Positions 1-8,103 of a DNA stretch of 64,000 nucleotides are shown here, piece by piece. This stretch comes from JAVWIF01 sp036639635 (GTDB lineage: Bacteria; Bacillota_I; Bacilli_A; Erysipelotrichales; Erysipelotrichaceae). The stretch lies in assembly GCA_036639635.1 (NCBI GenBank), contig JAVWIF010000001.1:43702-107701 (forward strand). The letters run 5' to 3'. How positions within the stretch are numbered: position 1 is the stretch's first letter; every line of letters starts with the position of its first letter. The notes beneath the pieces were generated by a model. That model ran no database searches and was not told the origin of the DNA. It worked only from the letters and a program-made list of their open reading frames with translations. A program made the position numbers and the translations under genes.

Positions 1-320
1 TTCTTCATAAACAATAATTTGCATTTATAAGGGAATTTGATTTTTCAAGTATTTTTATTAACAGATCCTTTCCACCATCAGGGATTCTTACAACATAAGG
101 TTTCCTTCTTTATTTTCGGATTAGATAACAAACTGATTTCGCCAAAGCCTTTTGCATATCGCATTGGTCTGCCTGTTGTTGGTACTATTATTAACGCCTT
201 TTTTCTTGCTATTGTAAATACACTCCTTTGTATGGCAAATAGGGTATAGAAAAAATAAAGTCGTGCAGAGATATTTTTTTACTTTCACTCCGATTGTCGT
301 TAATTTTTTTATTGTTATTA

Positions 321-355
321 ATAATAAAAAGTCTCTTACCAAATTGATAAGAGAC
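321..355 (-). terminator. Rho-independent terminator after the MazF-like gene
   Basis: On the minus strand GTCTCTTA (348-355) and TAAGAGAC (331-338) form an 8-bp stem with a 9-nt loop, followed by a T-rich tract (326-330 and beyond). It lies about 75 bases downstream of the toxin stop codon. Confidence 0.8.
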
Positions 356-417
356 CAAGGGCGCTAAGGCCATAATAATGAATTAACAAGGGCGTATAGC
401 CATAATTCAATTAAATA
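356..417. repeat. Degenerate tandem 31-bp repeat
   Basis: Two adjacent copies both begin CAAGGGCG and share GCCATAAT further in: 356-386 and 387-417. The period is 31 bp and the copies differ at several positions. They lie between the toxin gene stop and its terminator. The role is unknown. Confidence 0.5.
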
Positions 418-429
418 TTAGCACCTAAT

Positions 430-894
430 CTAATCTATGTAAACTTTAAAAAATAATTCCTTAATCTTATCTTCAATTTTGTCCATTACCTCATTTGATA
501 CTGTTAACTTTCTAATCGGATCAAGTTGGTTAATGGGTTTTACTATTCTGTACTTACTAATAGTAGTAATCTGATGTACTTTTGCATATGTATGTTTCTT
601 AAGACTTGTGTATCTCATAATAACTTCGTTTTGTAGCATGATATTTTCAGTTACATAGTTAATGTTATTGGCAACGTTCAACCTTGTGAATATTGTTTTC
701 TTTATCTCATCACCTAAATCTAAATGGTATTTATGGTGCTTAGATGTTAAAGGGATGACAGTTAGCAGTTCATTAGAGTTTCTATCTCTCTTTGTTAATA
801 CTATAGCAAAATGGTTTCCTTTGATTTCACTGCCAACTTGGGGGGGGAAATCCACCATGACTACTGTTCCTCGTTTGAATGTATAAAAAGCCAT
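430..894 (-). CDS. PemK/MazF-family toxin (orphan)
   Basis: A 154-residue protein of the MazF/PemK family, endoribonucleases that normally cut mRNA and are neutralised by a cognate antitoxin. The N-terminal core fits: an RGTVV-x-VDF strand at residues 8-16, then the GSE loop (21-23), an HFAIVL strand (28-33) and a TVIPLTS strand. The C-terminal 60 residues are longer than in minimal MazF and lysine-rich. The usual RPxVV arginine-proline is replaced by His-Phe, a variant I recall from other Bacillota members. The start has an AGAGGG site 5 nt upstream. No antitoxin frame is visible on either side, so it is orphan or acts with a distant partner. An 8-G homopolymer (841-848) lies within the gene; the frame is intact around it. 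Confidence 0.8.
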   Translation of the reverse strand: MAFYTFKRGTVVMVDFPPQVGSEIKGNHFAIVLTKRDRNSNELLTVIPLTSKHHKYHLDLGDEIKKTIFTRLNVANNINYVTENIMLQNEVIMRYTSLKKHTYAKVHQITTISKYRIVKPINQLDPIRKLTVSNEVMDKIEDKIKELFFKVYID

Positions 895-1184
895 TTATTC
901 CCTCTTTTGTAGACATATAATCTCACAGATGGTGATGGAGCCAAAAAAATCAACAAAAAGTGGAGAATAAAGGAGAATATAATCGATAAAAAAATCGTTT
1001 AAAAAAGATACGAGATTTGTGAGGAGATACATCTGATGAAACTATTCCGAAGTCCTCGAATGTAGGGGTTTCTACAATTTATAAAGTTGATAGTACCTAT
1101 TAAAAATCCTCCTTTAGTAGTTTTCTTAATTCTACCATTGGAGGATTATTTTACACACAAATTTTTACAGGCTCTAAGAATTAT
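895..1184. other. Intergenic region, no gene; contains a minus-strand terminator
   Basis: No coding frame with start and ribosome binding site is seen. The part before 960 holds the likely promoter region of the toxin gene (minus strand, T/A-rich -10-like TATATG). From 1010 to 1080 short out-of-phase frames might be gene remains, but nothing is recognisable. Confidence 0.4.
1102..1147 (-). terminator. Long-hairpin terminator after the lipoprotein gene
   Basis: On the minus strand AATCCTCC (1140-1147) pairs with GGAGGATT (1105-1112). An inner GGTAG/CTACT pairing extends it, and T residues follow. It sits about 40 bases after the lipoprotein stop and closes the rluF-yggS-lipoprotein run. Confidence 0.75.
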
Positions 1185-1670
1185 TTAGTCATCAAGTTTA
1201 AGGCGTAGTTCTAAAGCATCTAGTGCACTATCAATTTCATCTTCAATTTTATCTAGCTGTTTCTTATAGTCACGAACTTCATTAAATGTTAACTTATTAT
1301 CTTTATATGTTCTATCTAACGTATTTTCATATGTTTCCATGGCAAGTTCGATGGTATCTGATTCTGTATCTAAAGTAGTATAAGCTTTTATGTTTTTCAC
1401 TTTATCATCTTCATATGAAATAGCATTGATGCGCTTAATAAGATTATCTCCATTTGTTTTAAATTCATTTATTTTACTTTCAATATTCGTCTTACTTGCA
1501 GTACTAGTATCTTCTTTGTTGTTTTTTGTTGTTTTTTCTTTTTCTAGTTGAGTGATTTTATTTTCTAAGGTTTTTACATCACGTTCTAAGTCATCTGTTT
1601 TAGAAGAACATCCAGTTAATAGAAGAAGTACTGCTATAAAAACTAATTGTTTAATTTTCATAAAGTTCAT
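1185..1670 (-). CDS. Coiled-coil lipoprotein of unknown function
   Basis: A 161-residue predicted lipoprotein. It has a short basic N-terminus, a hydrophobic stretch and the lipobox LTGC with the lipidated cysteine at residue 21. An internal ATG at residue 4 is an alternative start. The mature part opens with a heptad-like coiled coil (about 25-48), a Lys/Thr/Ser-rich linker, and then a mostly helical acidic domain ending in a second coiled-coil-like helix. No enzymatic motif is visible. It follows yggS by about 45 bases on the same strand and may be cotranscribed. It should be anchored to the outer face of the membrane. Function unknown; the family cannot be named from sequence alone. Confidence 0.7.
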   Translation of the reverse strand: MNFMKIKQLVFIAVLLLLTGCSSKTDDLERDVKTLENKITQLEKEKTTKNNKEDTSTASKTNIESKINEFKTNGDNLIKRINAISYEDDKVKNIKAYTTLDTESDTIELAMETYENTLDRTYKDNKLTFNEVRDYKKQLDKIEDEIDSALDALELRLKLDD

Positions 1671-1717
1671 CTCGCTTTCTATTGTATAGTATGAGCATTA
1701 TTCAATGGAATATGAAT

Positions 1718-2365
1718 TTATTTATAATCACGCTTACCAAATATTATCGTACCTAAGCGAATCATGTTAGAACCATGTTGAATGGCAAGTTTATAATCAG
1801 AACTCATTCCCATTGATAAATATTTAAAAGTATCACTTCCATATTCGTTTTGCAATTTATGGAATAGAATATTCATTTTTTCAAAGCAAGCAGCTTCTAA
1901 CTCGTGATCATCACATAAAGGTCCAACACACATTAAGCCTTGTACATCTAAGTGAGGGAAGCTTTTACATTGTTTTACAAAGGATGGACACTCTTCTAGT
2001 AAGACACCTGTCTTATTTGTTTCTCTAGATATATTAACTTCAATTAATATGGGCATAATTTTATCGATTTTATTACATTGCTTTTCGATTTCTTCAGCTA
2101 AACGTAAACTATCAACACTTTCTATCATGTCTACAAGAGGAACAACGTCTTTTACTTTGTTTCGTTGTAAATGACCAATCATATGCCATTGATAATTTTT
2201 ATCATACTTTTCTTGTAACTCTTGTACTTTATTTTCTCCAAAAATAGTACAGCCACATAGAAATGCTTCATCGATCTCTTTTTTTGAATGTGTCTTACTT
2301 ACAGCAATTAGTTGCACATTTTCAGGTAATTCGTTTTTGATTTCTGCTAACACTTTTTTATCCAT
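1718..2365 (-). CDS. YggS/YlmE (PLPBP) pyridoxal phosphate homeostasis protein
   Basis: A 215-residue single-domain alanine-racemase-fold PLP-binding protein. It is thought to buffer pyridoxal 5'-phosphate and affects amino-acid and keto-acid balance, with no catalytic activity of its own. The PLP lysine is Lys24 in AVSKTHS. Other family signatures are FGENKVQELQ, WHMIGHLQRNK, a GLMC segment, LSMGMSSDY and the C-terminal IRLGTIIFG. Length is typical (about 220-230). A good ribosome binding site (AAAGGAG) precedes the ATG. It lies 15 bases downstream of rluF. In many Bacillota it sits with cell-division genes (ylmE), which is not the case here. Confidence 0.95.
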   Translation of the reverse strand: MDKKVLAEIKNELPENVQLIAVSKTHSKKEIDEAFLCGCTIFGENKVQELQEKYDKNYQWHMIGHLQRNKVKDVVPLVDMIESVDSLRLAEEIEKQCNKIDKIMPILIEVNISRETNKTGVLLEECPSFVKQCKSFPHLDVQGLMCVGPLCDDHELEAACFEKMNILFHKLQNEYGSDTFKYLSMGMSSDYKLAIQHGSNMIRLGTIIFGKRDYK

Positions 2366-2380
2366 AGTAATCTCCTTTGC

Positions 2381-3187
2381 TTATTTTGGTGTAGATTGGC
2401 TATCTTGTAAAGACGTATTTAATTCGCGTAATTCATCTGCACGAAGGTAACGCCATTCTCCAACGCCTAAATGATCTAATGTAATATTCATAATACGAAC
2501 ACGTTCTAGTTTAATAACACGACAATCAACAGCAGTACACATTCTTCTGATTTGCCGATTTAAACCTTCACTTAGGACTAGTCGAAAAGAATTTGCGTTA
2601 ACTCTACTTACAAGAGCGGGCTTTGTTATTTGATATGCATTGGTAGTTGGATTATATATTTGAACACCAGTACGTAACTTTTCAAGGTTTTCATCGCGAA
2701 TAAACTGATTCACACGAACAATATATTCTTTTTCATGATGATTCTCAGCACGTAATATTTTGTTAACAATATCGCCATCATTGGTCAGTAAAATTAGTCC
2801 ACTAGAATCTTTATCAAGTCTTCCTATGGGGAATATTGGTTCTTCATATTGCATATAATCCACAATATTATCCTCAATTTCAGTATCAGTAGTACACGTA
2901 ATCCCCACTGGTTTATGTAGTGCAATATATACCAATTTTTGTGTATGCTGAATGATATTACCATCAACGATAACACATTGATTTTCGCGCACTTGGGTAG
3001 TTAAAGAAGCGATTTCACCATCTACACTAACTTTTTGTGCTTCAATATAGCGATCAGCTGCTCTACGTGAGCAAAAGCCAGAACTGCTAATATATTTATT
3101 TAGTCGGATGGTATCTCTTTTTTCATGTTGGATAATATTGTTTGTATCTTCTTCATTGGTTGCTTTTATTTGATATGCTTTTTTCAT
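2381..3187 (-). CDS. 23S rRNA pseudouridine synthase, RluF/RluB type
   Basis: A 268-residue enzyme with an N-terminal S4 RNA-binding domain (RLNKYISSSGFCSRRAAD) and an RsuA-family pseudouridine synthase domain with catalytic motif GRLDKDSSGL, where the Asp is the nucleophile. The NRQIRRMC motif supports the RluF subgroup, which modifies 23S rRNA near position 2604. The open frame extends to 3331, but I place the start at 3187: an ATG with GAGAG upstream, removing 48 residues without family similarity. The remaining 20-residue Lys/Glu-rich extension before the S4 domain is unusual but tolerated. It is transcribed with yggS downstream. Confidence 0.88.
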   Translation of the reverse strand: MKKAYQIKATNEEDTNNIIQHEKRDTIRLNKYISSSGFCSRRAADRYIEAQKVSVDGEIASLTTQVRENQCVIVDGNIIQHTQKLVYIALHKPVGITCTTDTEIEDNIVDYMQYEEPIFPIGRLDKDSSGLILLTNDGDIVNKILRAENHHEKEYIVRVNQFIRDENLEKLRTGVQIYNPTTNAYQITKPALVSRVNANSFRLVLSEGLNRQIRRMCTAVDCRVIKLERVRIMNITLDHLGVGEWRYLRADELRELNTSLQDSQSTPK

Positions 3188-3350
3188 TTGTTTTCTCTCA
3201 TTGTGACATTTATCATCACGTGTTTTATATTCATTATTTACCATTCTTAAAGTAAGATGGTAACAGTCATATTGTACCCTAAATAGGCTATAAAAACAAT
3301 AAAAGAAAACGTCCAACCTTAGATAATCCAAGAATGAACGTTATACCTTC

Positions 3351-4334
3351 TTATAATAAATGTTTTCTTAATTCTTCATTTGTATCGCTATGTAAATAAG
3401 CAGGTGCGATATCAAATACTGTTTTACAGCCACAATAACCATCTTGTTGCATACGATAAGCAGCTCGAGCATAAGCTACAAGCACACTAGAAGTAAATTC
3501 TGGATTAGAATCAAGGGTTAGTTGATATTCGATTACGTGTTTATTTTCATGTTGCCAACCAGTAGTTCCAGTTCTAATCACAAAACCACCATGTGGAATT
3601 CCGCTATGATCACGTTTAAATTCATCTTTACTAATAAAATGAACAGTAGTGTTATATTCATCAAAATAGTTAGGCATTGTTTTTATGCTGTTTTCAATAA
3701 AATCTAAGTCAGCATCTTGTTTTGCGACAACAAAACATTCTCTTGTATGTTTTTCTCTTGGTGATAAAACAGGATTCTCACCGTTTCTAACTGCTTCTAG
3801 CGCTTTTTCTACAGGGATTGTATATTGCTTAGCATCTTGTACACCAGCAATACGACGAATTGCATCTGAGTGACCTTGGCTTACGCCTTTTCCCCAAAAT
3901 GTATAATCGTTTCCTTCGGGTAATATGGCACTAGCATATAAGCGATTTAATGAAAATAAACCTGGATCCCAACCAGCAGAAATAATACTAATTTTTTTGA
4001 ACTTTTTACTAACTTGATCAACAGATGCAAAATGCTCTGGTATTTTTGCATGTGTATCAAAGCTATCTACAACATTAAAGTATTGTGCAAATTCTTGCGT
4101 TTGTTTTGGAAGATCATTAGCACTTCCTCCACAAAGAATCATAACATCAATTTTATCTTTCATAGAGATTGCATCTTCCAATGTATAAACAGCAGTTTGC
4201 GTATCATGTGGAGTGACACTATTAGGTTCTCTTCTTGAAAAAATTCCAACCAATTCCATGTCTGAAGCAGAAGCTATGGCGCATTCAACACCGCGCCCTA
4301 AATTGCCATAACCTAAAATTCCAACTCTAATCAT
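3351..4334 (-). CDS. ddh: meso-Diaminopimelate dehydrogenase
   Basis: A 327-residue NADP-dependent enzyme (EC 1.4.1.16). It converts tetrahydrodipicolinate, ammonia and NADPH to meso-diaminopimelate in one step, for lysine and peptidoglycan synthesis. The Rossmann motif GYGNLGRG lies at residues 9-16. Family signatures include ILCGGSANDLP, SAGWDPGLFS, WGKGVSQGHSDA and the C-terminal YARAAYRMQQDG with DIAPAYL. The start is the second ATG at 4334, because GGAGG lies 8 nt upstream. The earlier ATG at 4349 overlaps that site. It is divergent from tmk, and its leader contains three consecutive hairpins (4423-4497). The gene implies a DAP shortcut rather than the succinylase or acetylase route. Confidence 0.95.
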   Translation of the reverse strand: MIRVGILGYGNLGRGVECAIASASDMELVGIFSRREPNSVTPHDTQTAVYTLEDAISMKDKIDVMILCGGSANDLPKQTQEFAQYFNVVDSFDTHAKIPEHFASVDQVSKKFKKISIISAGWDPGLFSLNRLYASAILPEGNDYTFWGKGVSQGHSDAIRRIAGVQDAKQYTIPVEKALEAVRNGENPVLSPREKHTRECFVVAKQDADLDFIENSIKTMPNYFDEYNTTVHFISKDEFKRDHSGIPHGGFVIRTGTTGWQHENKHVIEYQLTLDSNPEFTSSVLVAYARAAYRMQQDGYCGCKTVFDIAPAYLHSDTNEELRKHLL

Positions 4335-4422
4335 AAAGGTATCCTCCATTATTTTATATTTCTTACATATAATATCATTTTATTTCAGAAAATGCACTTC
4401 TTTTTTTACAATTCTATAAAAA

Positions 4423-4497
4423 AGAACAGTTGTTTTAAGCTGTTCCTTCTGCGTGGATATTGTCCACTTGTATATGAAAGGGAACATAATATTCCCT
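4423..4497 (-). promoter_or_regulatory. Three consecutive hairpins in the ddh leader
   Basis: In minus-strand order: AGGGAA/TTCCCT (4479-4497), GTGGA/TCCAC (4453-4467) and GAACAG/CTGTTC (4424-4445). The last is followed by TTTTTT on the minus strand, so it resembles an intrinsic terminator about 90 bases upstream of the ddh start. This could be an attenuator for ddh. It lacks the lysine riboswitch core as far as I can see. Confidence 0.45.
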
Positions 4498-4599
4498 ATC
4501 TATAGTATATGTGGGTAGAAATTAAAATATGCATTGAATAATGTCTTTTTATTATAAAAATAAAGGAACACTAAAACATGGTAGAATACGCTATTTTCT

Positions 4600-4629
4600 T
4601 TGTCTATCAATAGTCGAATATGGTATAAT
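4600..4629 (+). promoter_or_regulatory. Promoter for the tmk-holB-ricT-rsmI operon
   Basis: A consensus -10 TATAAT (4624-4629) with a weaker -35 TTGTCT (4600-4605) and an 18-bp spacer. It lies just upstream of the tmk ribosome binding site. Confidence 0.6.
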
Positions 4630-4656
4630 AAATGAGATTAGTTAGGAGTGTCGAGA

Positions 4657-5289
4657 ATGCAAAAAGGTCTATTTATTACATTTGAAGGAAATGATGGTAG
4701 TGGTAAAACAACAATTTCTAAAATGGCTTATGAAAAATTAAAAGAAATGGGTTATGATGTAGTATATACGAGAGAACCAGGCGGTATCGATATTGCCGAA
4801 CAAATCAGACATGTCATTCTTGATCCAAAGAATACGGCAATGGATGCAAGATGTGAAGCGTTGTTATATGCTGCAAGTCGTAGACAACATTTAGTAGAAA
4901 AAGTATTACCAGCTTTAGCGGAAAATAAAATTGTGCTTTGTGATCGCTTTGTGGATAGTTCTTTAGCGTATCAAGGGATTGGTAGAGGAATTGGAATTGA
5001 TGAAGTTTATCAAATCAATGAATTTGCGATTGAAGGACATTTACCACAAGCAACCATTTTTCTAAGCGTATCAGTAGAGACTGGTTTAGCACGTGTACTA
5101 ACACGTGGTAATCAAGATAGACTTGATAAAGAAAGCACACAATTTCATAAAAGAGTTCGCGAAGGATACGATATCGTCAAAGAAAAGTTTAAAGAACGTA
5201 TGTATATTGTCGATGCTAATCAAGGAATTGAAGAAGTATTAGATACTACCATGCATACTTTGTTAGAGATTATAAACGCTCATGTTTAA
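4657..5289 (+). CDS. tmk: Thymidylate kinase
   Basis: A 210-residue dTMP kinase (EC 2.7.4.9) making dTDP for DNA synthesis. The P-loop GNDGSGKT is near residues 11-18. The TREPGG motif that contacts dTMP, the DRFVDSSLAYQG segment and a LID region with TRGNQDRLD are all present. The chosen ATG at 4657 has TAGGAG 8 nt upstream. A GTG three codons earlier lies inside that site. The 3' end overlaps holB by 8 bases, so the two are translationally coupled. It is first in a tmk-holB-ricT-rsmI operon, an order widely seen in Bacillota. Confidence 0.97.
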   Translation: MQKGLFITFEGNDGSGKTTISKMAYEKLKEMGYDVVYTREPGGIDIAEQIRHVILDPKNTAMDARCEALLYAASRRQHLVEKVLPALAENKIVLCDRFVDSSLAYQGIGRGIGIDEVYQINEFAIEGHLPQATIFLSVSVETGLARVLTRGNQDRLDKESTQFHKRVREGYDIVKEKFKERMYIVDANQGIEEVLDTTMHTLLEIINAHV

Positions 5290-6262
5290 AGATATTTTGT
5301 TAGAACAACAACCGGTTGTTTATCATACGTTGAAGAATGCTTTAGAAACTCATAAAGTGGCTCATGCTTATATGTTTAGCGGACCTAATGGTACACCTAA
5401 AAAAGAAACGGCATATTTTTTAGCGCAAAGTTTACTTTGTGAACAAGAAGAAGGGTTTGCTTGTGAAACATGTGATACGTGTAAGCGTGTGGTACATAAT
5501 GAATATGCTGATATGATATATTTAGATGGTACGTTAGTTTCAATAAAAAAAGATGAAATTTTAAAGTTACAACATACTTTTTCTAAAACTGGATTAGAGT
5601 CAAATGGTAAAAAAGTATATATCTTAGACCATGCTGAAAATGCTACTCCAGATGCTTTAAATTCTTTGTTAAAGTTTTTAGAAGAACCAACCAATGATAT
5701 GGTAGCTATCTTACTAGTGGAACAAATTGATCGTGTACTACCTACCATTGTTTCACGTTGTCAAAATATTCCATTTACAGCGTTAAATGCGAAACAATGT
5801 TATGAAGCAATACGTGGAGAATTAAATGAATTAGATGCCTATTTGCTAAGTCATATGATTCGTCAGAAAAAGGATATTATGGTTGCTGTCGAGAGTGAAG
5901 ATTACCAACATGCTATTTATGTTTTTAAAGGCATGATAGAACGTTACGAATCATCGCCTTATGAAGCGCTCTTATTTCTACAAACAGAAGGATTTCCTAC
6001 TAAACAAAAAAAGTATGGGAAACAAGCTTTAAATTATTTGATTGAAATATTAACGCTATTCTTTAGAGATTGTTTAAAACAGAATAAAGATATCCATGAT
6101 GATTGGTATTTAAAACATTTAATGATTATGCAAAGTAAACAAATAGACAATGTGAAAATATTACAAATATTAATGCAAACAAAGGATAAATTATTACGAT
6201 CTGTAAACATACAATTGTTAGTTGAACAGATGTTATACCAAATGAAAGAGGTGAGCAAATGA
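5282..6262 (+). CDS. holB: DNA polymerase III delta' subunit
   Basis: A 326-residue clamp-loader subunit that works with tau/gamma and delta to load the beta clamp. The AAA+ fold is recognisable: HAYMFSGPNG with a degenerate P-loop (TPKK replaces GKT), as usual for non-ATPase delta'. A zinc module has four cysteines (C-x8-C-x2-C-x2-C spacing near residues 53-67). The SRC motif in PTIVSRCQNI provides the arginine finger. The C-terminal helical domain matches the family. It overlaps tmk by 8 bases and ricT by 4. Confidence 0.94.
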   Translation: MFKDILLEQQPVVYHTLKNALETHKVAHAYMFSGPNGTPKKETAYFLAQSLLCEQEEGFACETCDTCKRVVHNEYADMIYLDGTLVSIKKDEILKLQHTFSKTGLESNGKKVYILDHAENATPDALNSLLKFLEEPTNDMVAILLVEQIDRVLPTIVSRCQNIPFTALNAKQCYEAIRGELNELDAYLLSHMIRQKKDIMVAVESEDYQHAIYVFKGMIERYESSPYEALLFLQTEGFPTKQKKYGKQALNYLIEILTLFFRDCLKQNKDIHDDWYLKHLMIMQSKQIDNVKILQILMQTKDKLLRSVNIQLLVEQMLYQMKEVSK

Positions 6263-7128
6263 GCCAGGATAGCCATAATGAACAACGCCGTGATTCTCAT
6301 GAAAAAAAGGAAAATAGAACTTTTAAGTTTATTGTATTTGTATCTTTTAAAGAATCTAAAAAGATATATACCTTTGGAAGCGATGTAGATAACTTTAGAA
6401 TTGGAGATCAAGTAGTTGTTGAGACCGTACGTGGATTAGAATTAGGTGAAATTGTGAAAGAGAGTGAAACGTTTTTGCCTAACGGAATGGAAATTAAACC
6501 AATTATTCGTAAAGCAACAGAAAAAGACTTAAAACAAACAGCAGATAATATTGGCAAAGCAAAACATGCCATGGAAGTTTGTAGTGAATGTATTCAAAAA
6601 TATGAATTAGATATGAACTTAATTGATGCGGAGTATACATTAGATTGTAGTAAGATTATCTTTGTATATGTTGCAGATGAGCGTGTTGACTTTAGAGAAC
6701 TATTAAAAGAGTTAGCAAGTATTTTCAAATGTAGAATTGAATTACGTCAAATAGGACCTAGAAATAAATCTAAAATTATTGGAGGATTAGGAACTTGTGG
6801 AATGGAAACATGCTGTTCTAGATTCTTAAATGATTTTGATGTTGTTTCTATTAATATGGCTAAGAACCAATTGCTAGCTTTAAATATTCAAAAACTAAGT
6901 GGGCAGTGTGGTAAATTAATGTGCTGTTTAAAATTTGAAGATTCACAGTATAAGCGTTTACGAGAAGGACTTCCTAAGATGAATTCGCAAATCGAGTATA
7001 AAGGAAGTAAGTATCGTATTACTAGTATGAATGTTCTATTACAACAAGTAAAGATTGAAAATAGAGAAGATGTGCAATTCTTAAACTTCAAAGAATTGTG
7101 GCCAGATATAGATTTTTCAGATCGGTAG
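6259..7128 (+). CDS. ricT: RicT/YaaT PSP1-domain protein
   Basis: A 289-residue PSP1-family protein. In Bacillus RicT (YaaT) joins RicA and RicF in a Fe-S complex that promotes RNase Y-dependent mRNA maturation and phosphorelay activity. Family signatures are VVVETVRGLELG near residue 53 and a cysteine-rich centre, GGLGTCGMETCCSRFL followed by SGQCGKLMCCLKFE, whose cysteines hold the cluster. The N-terminal 20 residues are hydrophilic and variable. A strong AGAGGTG site precedes the ATG, which overlaps the holB stop by 4 bases. The tmk-holB-ricT-rsmI order mirrors the Bacillus yaaT neighbourhood. Confidence 0.95.
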   Translation: MSQDSHNEQRRDSHEKKENRTFKFIVFVSFKESKKIYTFGSDVDNFRIGDQVVVETVRGLELGEIVKESETFLPNGMEIKPIIRKATEKDLKQTADNIGKAKHAMEVCSECIQKYELDMNLIDAEYTLDCSKIIFVYVADERVDFRELLKELASIFKCRIELRQIGPRNKSKIIGGLGTCGMETCCSRFLNDFDVVSINMAKNQLLALNIQKLSGQCGKLMCCLKFEDSQYKRLREGLPKMNSQIEYKGSKYRITSMNVLLQQVKIENREDVQFLNFKELWPDIDFSDR

Positions 7129-7137
7129 GTGAAGGTT

Positions 7138-7995
7138 ATGAAACGTCAAAAAAGTTTTGAAAATGAACAACCAACGCTGTATCTTGTGGCAACTCCTATT
7201 GGTAATTTAGAAGAGTTAACTCCAAGAGCTATCAAAATATTAGAAAGTGTAGATGTAATTGCTGCAGAAGATACACGAAATACGATGAAATTATTAAAAC
7301 ATTTTGGTATTTCAACAAGACTGATTGCACATCATCAACACAATGAATTAAATAGTGCAAATGGATTACTTGATTTATTGGATCAAGGACAAAGTATTGC
7401 TATAGTAAGTGATGCTGGTTATCCTTTAATCTCCGATCCAGGACAAGTGGTTGTAGCCAAAGTAATAGAAGCTGGATATAATGTAGTGCCAATATCTGGC
7501 TGTAATGCGATGTTAAATGCTGTGGTTTCTAGTGGACTTAGTACAAATCATTTCTTGTTTTATGGTTTTCTTAAATCATCGCAAAAAGAGCGAGTAAAAG
7601 AACTTTACGAAGTAAAGTATTATCCGTTTACAATGGTATTTTATGAGGCACCTCATCGAATAAAGAAAATGTTAACAAGTTGTCTTGAAGTATTGGGGAA
7701 TCGTAATATTTGCTTAGCAAGAGAACTTACTAAAAAACATGAAGAATTTATTCGTGGAACAATTGAAGAAGTCTTAGATATAGTTGATGATATAAAAGGT
7801 GAAATGGTAATCGTTATAGAAGGATCAAAAGAAGAGAAAAATTTAGGTGATATTTCTCCTATGCCAATCGTGCGTGAACAAATCAAAACTTATATTGATG
7901 ATGGTTTAACAACCAATGAGGCAATTAAGCGCGTTGCGAAAGAACGAGGGTTATCAAAGAACGATATTTATAAAGAATATCACGAATTAAGTTAA
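7138..7995 (+). CDS. rsmI: 16S rRNA 2'-O-ribose C1402 methyltransferase
   Basis: A 285-residue SAM-dependent methyltransferase of the tetrapyrrole methylase fold that modifies C1402 of 16S rRNA in the decoding centre. Signatures: LYLVATPIGNLEELTPRAI near the N-terminus, AAEDTRNT, the SDAGYPLISDPG motif and YEAPHRI. The ATG at 7138 has AGGTGAAGG immediately upstream. A GTG at 7129 lies within that region and directly after the ricT stop, so it is less likely. It is the last gene of the operon, followed by a strong terminator. Confidence 0.95.
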   Translation: MKRQKSFENEQPTLYLVATPIGNLEELTPRAIKILESVDVIAAEDTRNTMKLLKHFGISTRLIAHHQHNELNSANGLLDLLDQGQSIAIVSDAGYPLISDPGQVVVAKVIEAGYNVVPISGCNAMLNAVVSSGLSTNHFLFYGFLKSSQKERVKELYEVKYYPFTMVFYEAPHRIKKMLTSCLEVLGNRNICLARELTKKHEEFIRGTIEEVLDIVDDIKGEMVIVIEGSKEEKNLGDISPMPIVREQIKTYIDDGLTTNEAIKRVAKERGLSKNDIYKEYHELS

Positions 7996-8003
7996 GATAT
8001 GTA

Positions 8004-8035
8004 GGGTAAAATGTAGTGATACATTTACCCTTTTT
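8004..8035 (+). terminator. Terminator after rsmI
   Basis: GGGTAAAATGTA and TACATTTACCC pair over about 11 bp with one bulged A and a short loop, followed by TTTTT. It ends the tmk operon. Confidence 0.9.
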
Positions 8036-8103
8036 CAATATTCAGTAAACCATCACACAAAAGAGATAAAAAACAAGGTATAATGGAAGTACGAGGTGAT
8101 AAT

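Larger units (their letters stand above)
1..429. other. Left-edge region without a convincing gene
   Basis: No frame here has a plausible start with a ribosome binding site or a recognisable product. Two overlapping frames of about 70 codons on opposite strands look like chance. The stretch does hold the terminator of the downstream minus-strand toxin gene (321-355) and a degenerate tandem repeat (356-417), listed separately. A short minus-strand frame near the left edge (about 1-95) reads like the tail of a small protein but lacks a start, so it may be a decayed fragment. Confidence 0.5.

Noticed and set aside
37..342. Two overlapping frames of about 70 codons on opposite strands
   Set aside because: No ribosome binding site, no recognisable product, composition like non-coding sequence, and the minus-strand terminator lies within it.
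895..1184. Antitoxin gene for the MazF-like protein
   Set aside because: No frame with a start and ribosome binding site on either strand.
3188..3331. 48-residue N-terminal extension of RluF
   Set aside because: No family similarity; an internal ATG with upstream GAGAG fits better.
4335..4656. Lysine riboswitch upstream of ddh
   Set aside because: The conserved core is not recognisable; only simple hairpins seen.
8083..8103. Upstream ATG for the response regulator
   Set aside because: It overlaps the -10 TATAAT; the downstream ATG has a better ribosome binding site.
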